Part shown: piece by piece, positions 28,246 through 38,145 of the stretch | How positions within the stretch are numbered: position 1 is the stretch's first letter | How the letters are laid out: every line of letters starts with the position of its first letter | Source of the DNA: Aphanomyces cochlioides | Lineage: Eukaryota; Oomycota; Saprolegniomycetes; Saprolegniales; Verrucalvaceae | NCBI GenBank assembly: GCA_019828595.1 | Contig: JAHQRK010000022.1 | Location: forward strand, 1,054,001-1,118,000 | DNA length: 64,000 bases | Direction of reading: 5' to 3' | The notes under the pieces: model-generated | What the model saw: only the letters and a program-made list of their open reading frames with translations | Database searches by the model: none | What the model was told of the DNA's origin: nothing | Translations under genes and position numbers: made by a program

Positions 28246-30681
28246 AAGGCATGTTATATTGCAACCTTTGAAGAAATTCACCTAAGTCACCCAAACCAAT
28301 GGGAAAACTCAAAGTGGATTTTCTCGCGACCCACTTGGCCTTTTCATGCGTTTGATGGCTCGTTAGCCCCAGCTAACAGAGCTCTATGAACACACCAAGT
28401 AACTTTATCTCATGCCGAGTCGTTCACAAAATCGACTTGACTTTATCCGTTCACCCAAAATGGCAAACTATCGACAACTCTGGCATTGCTCTGACGATCA
28501 TTTCAGACATTCTAATGGTCATCAGGGTTGCTAGACATCCCAAGCAGACAAACGCAAGCGTTAGATTGCAAAAAAGTGCAGTGGTTCTCTCACAACAACA
28601 CTTTGAAAATTGTTACGACGTCTCCCCCTGGGGGCGAAATCTCAAAATCGAGTGCACACTTTTTGTTCGGGAAAATTGCGCCACGGTGCCTAAAAGATTC
28701 TCCCATGTCTCCTCCTCAAGATGTGCCAGTTTGCGAGTGCTCAAACCTCGCCAAACTCGCGAAACAAAATTCGAAAGGAAATTCGACCCGGTGACACCCA
28801 TTTTGAACCGGTTTCAACCCGTCACCAAAAGTGAAATTTCTCTCGACCTACTGCGTGGATTTCTACGTTTAGTGGCTTGTTATCTCAGTTGAATCGAGCT
28901 CTATGCCGACACCAACTAGCACATATTGCAGATCTATGGTTCAAAACCACGAACCCATTTTGGACTGTCACCCAAACCGGTGAAACACCAGGACAACTCG
29001 AACGCTTTCCCTACGGTCACCGAGTGACATCTAGGGGTCTAGTGGGTGGCTCCACCACTTATTACGACTAGCCAAAGCGTTAGAACGCCCTGAAACATCC
29101 TGGTTTGCTCGCAATCCTCAATCCAAAATGTCAACCGCCCCTATCCACCGGCTACAAAACCTTAAGTCGGCTACAGGTCGCAAATCATTTCCAATCGACC
29201 GGCTATGACTCTTTTCCATCCTATCATGGCTAGACGAGTGTTTTAAGCCATCAAGAGCGATGATTGAAGCCCTGGAACCTACTTGCCGTCGCCCCGACAA
29301 CTTTTGGTGAAATGGCTAAAACTCATCGGAATGGCTCCTGAACGCAAATCAACTCCGATCGCCCAACTTAGAGTTGGAGAGGCTCGAGAATGTCCTCGCG
29401 ATGGATTTGAGCTATCAAGCACCATGATAGCAGCACAGGAACCCAACTTCCGATTCCAAACCATTTTGAGCCGATAAGGCTCCAAAACGACCATCGTAGC
29501 TCATTTCAGCTACACGACTCTATATGCACCGATTAATATGGTGCATCCACCGCTAGCCTCCATTGATGGAGGACACCAAGTATGGCTATCTATCTCATAG
29601 CCGTTCGGAAGTTATGACTCCTTCAAATTTGGCCGCCGAGACGCCCGATTGGAAAAAACACTGGTTTTGGCTAGCGCTCTCCCGCTACACACTACCTATG
29701 GCGATTCTAATGGTGCGCTATCCTTCGTACGTATCGTCGCTACGATTCTGCCAAGTGGCTCCATGCACCGCGGCGCCGTTCGAAATCCAGCTCCGACGAT
29801 GCTCGCGCTCGAGACCTATCCGCGCATGGCGCATGTCAAAATGGCACCTCCCAAATATTTTACCCTTTTTTATTATTTTTGGGAGGTTTACCCCAAAAGC
29901 CCAACCCACAAGGGATTTTCCCTCTATCTCGCCACCATCAACTCCGATGAAGACGCTCCTGAAATCAACTTTGCTTGTCATGGAACGACCGACCTCGTTG
30001 ATTTTTTTGGCTGGTCAAATCGTCCAAGAACATTTTATTTTGGATGGTCTTTTCTCTCAAACCCAGCTTTTCCCATGGATCCAGCGATTTAATTCGGCCT
30101 CCTGAGGTCGAATTAAATTGGCCACGACCTTTTTGGATTTTTTGGGCTCCTACCTCTTGCCAATTTATTTTCCTTGGGCCTGATTTTACTCTGTTTCGAC
30201 CCTTTTGTCAATTTTTGGCCTTCCTCTCCTGTCGATTTATTTATTCATGGATCGACCCCAACTCAAGCTTTTATTCACTTGGCCTTTTTCACTGCGTACC
30301 TCCACTTGGAATTTTTATCAAGACTTTTGTATACAAATTTTCAAGTCCTCCACAGTCAACCCGAAATTGCCTCGTATCTCGCCACCACCAACTCGGATCA
30401 AGATGGTCATGAAAAGAAAGTTGCTTGTATGGCTCTTCTCTATACTGTTGAATTTTTTCACAGCCTGAATCGCCATGCAACATTTTCTTTCTGCCATGGT
30501 TCCTCCAAATTACCCCACACCCAAGTCTATTTCGGTTAAGCAACACTGGACGATTTTCCACAAGAACCTTCCAAGGTCACATTTCGCAACACATATTTAT
30601 TATGCGACCTATGAAGCCAAAATCGAAAGTCTAGTTTGCGGCCCTTTTGGGCCATATTAATTCTTTAATATACTCAGTTAA
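28246..30681 (+). other. Long LINE 3' region with a duplicated coding-like module
   Basis: 2.4 kb after ORF2, conserved in copies 2 and 3 and constituting nearly all of copy 4. Two stretches in the same frame encode related peptides: about 29924-30050 (YLATINSDEDAPE, then VDFFGWSNRPRTFYFGW) and about 30369-30500 (YLATTNSDQDGHE, then VEFFHSLNRHATFSFCH). They are separated by a stop at 30092, and no ATG opens a single large frame. This may be a decayed or unconventional third ORF. Copies 3 and 4 carry an extra TAG just before the second module. Confidence 0.55.
30640..30671 (+). promoter_or_regulatory. Two adjacent 3'-end hairpins of LINE copy 1
   Basis: GGCCC-TTTT-GGGCC is followed at once by ATATTAA-TTCT-TTAATAT; only ten bases (ACTCAGTTAA) remain to the target junction. 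They are conserved in all four copies (44627-44658, 59810-59841, 63069-63100). They are a likely recognition structure for the element's own RT. Confidence 0.6.
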
Positions 30682-30725
30682 CCTTGACGTGGAGAAGGTC
30701 CCCGGTTCAAGTCCGGGTAAGACCA
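30682..30725 (+). pseudogene. tRNA-Val(GAC) 3' part after LINE copy 1, including the 15-bp target duplication
   Basis: Starts with the duplicated CCTTGACGTGGAGAA (nucleotides 30-44) and continues through the T arm (B box) and acceptor 3' strand to discriminator A at 30725. Confidence 0.95.
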
Positions 30726-31838
30726 TCCTTTTTCGACCCAAATCAACTTTTTTTGCTTCCCGAATGATATCTCGGCCAATATTTTCTTCCCAACACACGC
30801 TATCTCTTATGGCACCTCACATGCTCTTCTTTCAACCGCATCACAACCCGTCATCCCCGCACGCCGACGAAATGCGTGTAAAATGACAAAAGTACTAGAC
30901 TTTGCGTCTCCATTTCTCATCCATGAGGCAAGTGTACCAATCATAAAACACGCATAAATAGAACAGTTCAAACTGGACTTTCACCGAGACCCTGACACGA
31001 CAAATATTCCATCTCAGTTTCACTTCAGAAAGGACGATTTTAAATCCTCATTGACTTGGAGGGGACGCTACTTGAGAAACCCTTCCAGTCATTCCTTACT
31101 CTCTTCAAAGCAACAAACTTTTCCAAAATGGACCCAACTTAAACTTAACCACACTAAACAAATCTCAACAACAGGTAGCTCCAAAGAAACAGCGATTCGT
31201 TCAAATGAATACACAATCGTATCAACCGAGCGCTGGATAGACACATCCACTCGACCTCAGAGTATGTCTCTCAAAACAATGACAGACAAGATGGAAGAGA
31301 GCATCCAATTGGACCGTTGGAACTTATTATAGATTCCAAGATACATATATGTAGATGATTACAGGAGGTCCATCGTTCCCTGTGAGTTTGTGTGTTTAGA
31401 CTCGTTTTTTGTGGGAGGGGGCGATGATCCGCTTTTGGTTTGAAATGAAAGTATTTGAGTCGGTCTACGAGAGGAGACAAACTTTTTCTCCCAAGCCCTT
31501 CGAGTATTGCATGTTGGCGAGGACTGACCACTCAGTTTGTCTAGGCTTTGGTTGCGAAAATAGAGTGCGCTGAAGGATTTTTGTGTCCAGAGTCGTCGTG
31601 AATGGTATGGAAACAGATCACAGACGTGGAGAGAGGAGATGATGTTTGTGACTTGTGAGGTCGAGTCTATCGTGGGCCGTGTGGTGACAGGATGTTAGTA
31701 TAGGCGATGTTGTCGTGTGTGCTGACGTGATGGGTTTGGCGTTGAATGTGTGACAAGGATAGTGTTCCAATGGTTGTGAGAGGGTGCTGGTGTGTGATTG
31801 ATGTGAATGATGAGCAAGGTAGGCATAGTAGACATGGA
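30726..31838. repeat. Representative inter-tRNA spacer of the array unit
   Basis: The half downstream of each tRNA is C/A-rich on the plus strand and the half upstream of the next tRNA is G/T-rich. The change falls near a perfect palindrome TACATATATGTA (here 31342-31353). Five T after the tRNA (CCTTTTTCG) would stop Pol III. No credible protein gene: the recurring 93-codon plus frame begins with TTG and the 86-codon minus frame with GTG. Confidence 0.6.
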
Positions 31839-31911
31839 GGTCTTATAGTGTAGCGGTTATCACGTCTCCTTGACGTGGAGAAGGTCCCCGGTTCAAGTCC
31901 GGGTAAGACCC
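31839..31911 (+). tRNA. tRNA-Val (GAC), array copy T2
   Basis: 73 nt. Acceptor GGTCTTA pairs with TAAGACC, anticodon stem TCTCC/GGAGA encloses TTGACGT (anticodon GAC), and the T arm is CCCGG-TTCAAGT-CCGGG. All stems are perfect and there is no intron. This copy alone has C in place of A at the discriminator position (31911), and its downstream flank reads CCCTTTTT. Confidence 0.93.
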
Positions 31912-33023
31912 CCTTTTTCGACCCAAATCAACTTTTTTTGCTTCCCGAATGATATCTCGGCCAATATTTTCTTCCCAACACACGCTATCTCTTATGGCAC
32001 CTCACATGCTCTTCTTTCAACCGCATCACAACCCGTCATCCCCGCACGCCGACGAAATGCGTGTAAAATGACAAAAGTACTAGACTTTGCGTCTCCATTT
32101 CTCATCCATGAGGCAAGTGTACCAATCATAAAACACGCATAAATAGAACAGTTCAAACTGGACTTTCACCGAGACCCTGACACGACAAATATTCCATCTC
32201 AGTTTCACTTCAGAAAGGACGATTTTAAATCCTCATTGACTTGGAGGGGACGCTACTTGAGAAACCCTTCCAGTCATTCCTTACTCTCTTCAAAGCAACA
32301 AACTTTTCCAAAATGGACCCAACTTAAACTTAACCACACTAAACAAATCTCAACAACAGGTAGCTCCAAAGAAACAGCGATTCGTTCAAATGAATACACA
32401 ATCGTATCAACCGAGCGCTGGATAGACACATCCACTCGACCTCAGAGTATGTCTCTCAAAACAATGACAGACAAGATGGAAGAGAGCATCCAATTGGACC
32501 GTTGGAACTTATTATAGATTCCAAGATACATATATGTAGATGATTACAGGAGGTCCATCGTTCCCTGTGAGTTTGTGTGTTTAGACTCGTTTTTTGTGGG
32601 AGGGGGCGATGATCCGCTTTTGGTTTGAAATGAAAGTATTTGAGTCGGTCTACGAGAGGAGACACACTTTTTCTCCCAAACCCTTCGAGTATTGCATGTT
32701 GGCGAGGACTGACCACTCAGTTTGTCTAGGCTTTGGTTGCGAAAATAGAGTGCGCTGAAGGATTTTTGTGTCCAGAGTCGTCGTGAATGGTATGGAAACA
32801 GATCACAGACGTGGAGAGAGGAGATGATGTTTGTGACTTGTGAGGTCGAGTCTATCGTGGGCCGTGTGGTGACAGGATGTTAGTATAGGCGATGTTGTCG
32901 TGTGTGCTGACGTGATGGGTTTGGCGTTGAATGTGTGACAAGGATAGTGTTCCAATGGTTGTGAGAGGGTGCTGGTGTGTGATTGATGTGAATGATGAGC
33001 AAGGTAGGCATAGTAGACATGGA

Positions 33024-33096
33024 GGTCTTATAGTGTAGCGGTTATCACGTCTCCTTGACGTGGAGAAGGTCCCCGGTTCAAGTCCGGGTAAGACCA
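33024..33096 (+). tRNA. tRNA-Val (GAC), array copy T3
   Basis: Same 73-nt tRNA with perfect stems, anticodon GAC and discriminator A, followed by TCCTTTTT as Pol III terminator. Confidence 0.97.
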
Positions 33097-34209
33097 TCCT
33101 TTTTCGACCCAAATCAACTTTTTTTGCTTCCCGAATGATATCTCGGCCAATATTTTCTTCCCAACACACGCTATCTCTTATGGCACCTCACATGCTCTTC
33201 TTTCAACCGCATCACAACCCGTCATCCCCGCACGCCGACGAAATGCGTGTAAAATGACAAAAGTACTAGACTTTGCGTCTCCATTTCTCATCCATGAGGC
33301 AAGTGTACCAATCATAAAACACGCATAAATAGAACAGTTCAAACTGGACTTTCACCGAGACCCTGACACGACAAATATTCCATCTCAGTTTCACTTCAGA
33401 AAGGACGATTTTAAATCCTCATTGACTTGGAGGGGACGCTACTTGAGAAACCCTTCCAGTCATTCCTTACTCTCTTCAAAGCAACAAACTTTTCCAAAAT
33501 GGACCCAACTTAAACTTAACCACACTAAACAAATCTCAACAACAGGTAGCTCCAAAGAAACAGCGATTCGTTCAAATGAATACACAATCGTATCAACCGA
33601 GCGCTGGATAGACACATCCACTCGACCTCAGAGTATGTCTCTCAAAACAATGACAGACAAGATGGAAGAGAGCATCCAATTGGACCGTTGGAACTTATTA
33701 TAGATTCCAAGATACATATATGTAGATGATTACAGGAGGTCCATCGTTCCCTGTGAGTTTGTGTGTTTAGACTCGTTTTTTGTGGGAGGGGGCGATGATC
33801 CGCTTTTGGTTTGAAATGAAAGTATTTGAGTCGGTCTACGAGAGGAGACACACTTTTTCTCCCAAACCCTTCGAGTATTGCATGTTGGCGAGGACTGACC
33901 ACTCAGTTTGTCTAGGCTTTGGTTGCGAAAATAGAGTGCGCTGAAGGATTTTTGTGTCCAGAGTCGTCGTGAATGGTATGGAAACAGATCACAGACGTGG
34001 AGAGAGGAGATGATGTTTGTGACTTGTGAGGTCGAGTCTATCGTGGGCCGTGTGGTGACAGGATGTTAGTATAGGCGATGTTGTCGTGTGTGCTGACGTG
34101 ATGGGTTTGGCGTTGAATGTGTGACAAGGATAGTGTTCCAATGGTTGTGAGAGGGTGCTGGTGTGTGATTGATGTGAATGATGAGCAAGGTAGGCATAGT
34201 AGAGATGGA

Positions 34210-34282
34210 GGTCTTATAGTGTAGCGGTTATCACGTCTCCTTGACGTGGAGAAGGTCCCCGGTTCAAGTCCGGGTAAGACCA
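34210..34282 (+). tRNA. tRNA-Val (GAC), array copy T4
   Basis: Identical in sequence to T3. The base 5 nt before the preceding ATGGA is G-type (GTAGAGATGG), a variant shared with T6 and T9. Confidence 0.97.
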
Positions 34283-35395
34283 TCCTTTTTCGACCCAAAT
34301 CAACTTTTTTTGCTTCCCGAATGATATCTCGGCCAATATTTTCTTCCCAACACACGCTATCTCTTATGGCACCTCACATGCTCTTCTTTCAACCGCATCA
34401 CAACCCGTCATCCCCGCACGCCGACGAAATGCGTGTAAAATGACAAAAGTACTAGACTTTGCGTCTCCATTTCTCATCCATGAGGCAAGTGTACCAATCA
34501 TAAAACACGCATAAATAGAACAGTTCAAACTGGACTTTCACCGAGACCCTGACACGACAAATATTCCATCTCAGTTTCACTTCAGAAAGGACGATTTTAA
34601 ATCCTCATTGACTTGGAGGGGACGCTACTTGAGAAACCCTTCCAGTCATTCCTTACTCTCTTCAAAGCAACAAACTTTTCCAAAATGGACCCAACTTAAA
34701 CTTAACCACACTAAACAAATCTCAACAACAGGTAGCTCCAAAGAAACAGCGATTCGTTCAAATGAATACACAATCGTATCAACCGAGCGCTGGATAGACA
34801 CATCCACTCGACCTCAGAGTATGTCTCTCAAAACAATGACAGACAAGATGGAAGAGAGCATCCAATTGGACCGTTGGAACTTATTATAGATTCCAAGATA
34901 CATATATGTAGATGATTACAGGAGGTCCATCGTTCCCTGTGAGTTTGTGTGTTTAGACTCGTTTTTTGTGGGAGGGGGCGATGATCCGCTTTTGGTTTGA
35001 AATGAAAGTATTTGAGTCGGTCTACGAGAGGAGACACACTTTTTCTCCCAAACCCTTCGAGTATTGCATGTTGGCGAGGACTGACCACTCAGTTTGTCTA
35101 GGCTTTGGTTGCGAAAATAGAGTGCGCTGAAGGATTTTTGTGTCCAGAGTCGTCGTGAATGGTATGGAAACAGATCACAGACGTGGAGAGAGGAGATGAT
35201 GTTTGTGACTTGTGAGGTCGAGTCTATCGTGGGCCGTGGGGTGACAGGATGTTAGTATAGGCGATGTTGTTGTGTGTGCTGACGTGATGGGTTTGGCGTT
35301 GAATGTGTGACAAGGATAGTGTTCCAATGGTTGTGAGAGGGTGCTGGTGTGTGATTGATGTGAATGATGAGCAAGGTAGGCATAGTAGACATGGA

Positions 35396-35439
35396 GGTCT
35401 TATAGTGTAGCGGTTATCACGTCTCCTTGACGTGGAGAA
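35396..35439 (+). pseudogene. tRNA-Val(GAC) 5' part, cut by LINE copy 2
   Basis: Nucleotides 1-44 as at T1; LINE starts at 35440. Confidence 0.95.
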
Positions 35440-35519
35440 CTTTCGTTTTTGCTTTGTAGGTTAAACTACCACAGCCCCCCAACGGAAAATCTTGCTTTTT
35501 AGGTGCTTTCGACAACGTC

Positions 35520-38045
35520 ATGGCCTCTAGCGCGGAAAAAACCATCCTTTCGACGGTGTCTCGATTCGCTCAACGTGAATCGACGCCTGACCCTAGCCAA
35601 GCGACGCCCGGTCCGAGCCGAGAAGCCGCTGAAAAACCTCCTTCCTCTAGGAACAGCGCCGCTGCGTCCGACTCTCTTCGTAGGGAAAATGTTTCCAACC
35701 AAGATGGTGTTGACTTAGGTGGTGACACTGGTCCAAATATGGACAAAAAAAATGGACCCGATGATGCAGGAATGGGTATGGATATTAATGGTTCCAACGA
35801 AAAACCTGCCTCTGACGCCAATGGTGGCAAATTACCCAAGGATTCTGACAAGCCTGGGGAGAATATTACCCATCCTGACGGCACCCCTCATGGACGAGTT
35901 TTACCTAATTCGAAAAATCCCTCCAAAGATGGGACAAACTCTCCTGCCAAACCCTCCAACCCCAAAAAACAAGCTTCGTCCAACAACGAAGGCAAAAAAA
36001 CCAACTCGAAGAAAAATAATGTATGGGAAGGAGCCCGCCATGTGAAAACCCAATTGGTTCGCAACACTGGTGGGCATCCCATTGACGACTCTGAATTGGA
36101 AGAATTAATTCGACAAGCTCGAGAATTCCGCCAAAACCCTACTGCTATGGATGAATTCATTGAAGACATCTTGAAAACTCCATCCTCGAAGGCTTGCACT
36201 GTGGACATTCCTCTGGGAGAAGCATTCCGTCAAGTCAAGGACTACCAAATCCGAGCGAATTTAATTACCCAAAACCCGGGTACGCTTTGGGAATCGAAAT
36301 TCAAGGAAATTCTGTTCCACAAGAAAAACCCGACTACTCTCTCTTTGACGTTTTATGACGATGATCTATTGCGCAAAACTTGTGGAACCTCCCTTCGTCT
36401 GGGAAAACAAGAATTTACTGTGCCTGAATATTCTCCCCACTCGAAACTTTATTTTATTACTTTCAACAACCTGGTGGATCACGATATTCAAAAAGCGATT
36501 TTGAAAAAGTTGGAAGAGCTCACTCACTGCGTCATTGTTGGTTTTAACCCCAGTACTGACAATTTATTACGCTCGACCCAATTTCGAGTCCTTTTTGACT
36601 CCGAAACTCCTCCTTTGGCATTGGTACCAGATGATGGAGGCGAGCCTCTGAGAGAAATCGAGATCCAAAACCAAGTTTATGTTTTTCAACATAAAATTCG
36701 GTCCCTCAATCAAACGGTCCCTCCCAGCGTTCAAGCTAGACTGGAAAAAGCCAAACAAAAAGACGACGCTAAAAAGAATACAGACCATGTCGAGGAAAAC
36801 GCTACAGAGGAAAAAACTGATGCTCCCGAAAATCCATCGACAGAAAACCAACCACCCAACACCCCGAAGGAAAATACTGGCACAACTGGAAACTCCGAAT
36901 CCCCTAATGCCCGTCCCAAGGAAAATCAAAATGGCAAGGAAAACTTTGTCGACCTGTCAAGCGATGTGGACATGGAACAAGAGGAGAAATCAAATATCGA
37001 AGAGGAAGAAATGGTAGCTCAACCCAAGAAGATATTAAATCCTCCACAATCACCCAAGGGCTCGAGCGAGAATAATATTATTCTCACAGACAAACCCAAT
37101 TTATCCCAGGACGAATTTAAACCAACTCGAGCCGGTTTTATTCAAGGTCCCCAATACAAAATATCAGCTACCTCGATTCCAACACAAAATCGATTCGCTA
37201 TCCTCAGCTCAGACGACTCTGACGTGACAACTTCAGGCACAACGGTTCCTCGATTCCATCTTGATATCGTTCCTACCGACACGCCCAAAAAACGTCCTGC
37301 TTCGTCCCCAAAATCAACGATACCCAAAAAAATTCCAGCCTCTACGAAACCAGCAGGAGCCAAAGTGAAGGCTCAAATCACAGAGCTGAAGAAAAAACTG
37401 AATGAATCCACCAACCCATTGGTATTTCATGATGAAACCCTCAACCAACCTGGCTTTATTGGAAATATCTATATGGACCCAAAATCTCGCAAAATCGCAT
37501 CCAATTTAATTGCCTCGAGAGGAATTATACGTTTAATGGCTGGAGAAAATCCCATGCAAGCTATTGATGAAGAACGATTTACCTCGTACTACCAAAAACA
37601 GCATGGCCATCCTCCTCCTGAAAATTACAGCCCCACAAATCTATTCCAAAGTTTGTGTCCAAATGACGAAGACTACCACATGAGAAGATCTCTAGCAGCA
37701 ATCGATCTATTTCTGTCCAACAGAGCACCTGAAGCTTATACGAACGATGAGTATATTAATCTGTGCCTGAAAGACAAAGTCCACCGTTGGCCCAATTGCA
37801 ATTTAATCACGGACGCCTCCTTGATTAAATTAATTTCCAGTCCTGCTGCTGGAAACCTGGTGCAACATCATAAAATTGAAGAAGAGTTGAGCCATATTGT
37901 GAAAGATCTGGCACTCCAAACAATTGACCCTACGAAGTGTTTTGACTCGGATACTGATGCCTTGTTAACTTTACTTCCGGACGAAAAGGCTCCTGAACTC
38001 GACTACAAAGAACTTGGCGATGGTGACAATGCAGACTCCAATTGA
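35520..38045 (+). CDS. LINE copy 2 ORF1 protein, 841 aa
   Basis: Same domains as the copy 1 ORF1. The one amino-acid difference I notice is PNARPKE where copy 1 has PNADPKE. It has no stop or shift. Confidence 0.85.
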   Translation: MASSAEKTILSTVSRFAQRESTPDPSQATPGPSREAAEKPPSSRNSAAASDSLRRENVSNQDGVDLGGDTGPNMDKKNGPDDAGMGMDINGSNEKPASDANGGKLPKDSDKPGENITHPDGTPHGRVLPNSKNPSKDGTNSPAKPSNPKKQASSNNEGKKTNSKKNNVWEGARHVKTQLVRNTGGHPIDDSELEELIRQAREFRQNPTAMDEFIEDILKTPSSKACTVDIPLGEAFRQVKDYQIRANLITQNPGTLWESKFKEILFHKKNPTTLSLTFYDDDLLRKTCGTSLRLGKQEFTVPEYSPHSKLYFITFNNLVDHDIQKAILKKLEELTHCVIVGFNPSTDNLLRSTQFRVLFDSETPPLALVPDDGGEPLREIEIQNQVYVFQHKIRSLNQTVPPSVQARLEKAKQKDDAKKNTDHVEENATEEKTDAPENPSTENQPPNTPKENTGTTGNSESPNARPKENQNGKENFVDLSSDVDMEQEEKSNIEEEEMVAQPKKILNPPQSPKGSSENNIILTDKPNLSQDEFKPTRAGFIQGPQYKISATSIPTQNRFAILSSDDSDVTTSGTTVPRFHLDIVPTDTPKKRPASSPKSTIPKKIPASTKPAGAKVKAQITELKKKLNESTNPLVFHDETLNQPGFIGNIYMDPKSRKIASNLIASRGIIRLMAGENPMQAIDEERFTSYYQKQHGHPPPENYSPTNLFQSLCPNDEDYHMRRSLAAIDLFLSNRAPEAYTNDEYINLCLKDKVHRWPNCNLITDASLIKLISSPAAGNLVQHHKIEEELSHIVKDLALQTIDPTKCFDSDTDALLTLLPDEKAPELDYKELGDGDNADSN

Positions 38046-38145
38046 CTCGCCAACACACAAAATCAATTAAAACCACAATCACCACACCCCGACCCAAACC
38101 AACACAACGACTTGAAGTCAAAAAATCAAAACCCAAATATTAATC

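Larger units (their letters stand above)
21454..30681 (+). mobile_element. tRNA-Val-specific LINE, full-length copy 1 (9228 bp)
   Basis: A non-LTR retrotransposon inserted between tRNA-Val nucleotides 44 and 45, with tRNA nucleotides 30-44 (CCTTGACGTGGAGAA) duplicated at its 3' side (30682-30696). Layout: 80-nt 5' leader, ORF1 (21534-24059), 100-nt spacer, ORF2 (24160-28245), 2.4-kb 3' region, and two terminal hairpins with no poly(A). ORF2 has an APE endonuclease, RT and a C-terminal CCHC finger, which places it in the broad L1/Tx1-like group, where target-specific families are known. Both ORFs are intact. The same 5' and 3' boundaries recur in copies 2 and 3. Confidence 0.95.

Noticed and set aside
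29563..30105. 180-codon frame in the LINE 3' region as a third gene
   Set aside because: Starts in low-similarity sequence, overlaps another long frame, and shows no domain; the duplicated module lies in a different frame. Kept only as a finding about the 3' region.
21454..30681. LTR retrotransposon or DNA virus integration
   Set aside because: No terminal repeats, integrase, protease or capsid motifs; APE plus YADD RT plus CCHC finger and target duplication identify a LINE.
32852..33169. Recurrent 105-codon minus-strand frame (GRKRMVLPGLEPGTFSTSRR) in most array units
   Set aside because: It is the antisense of the tRNA-Val T arm and flank and begins with GTG; LPGLEPGT-type peptides are a classic spurious translation of tRNA genes.
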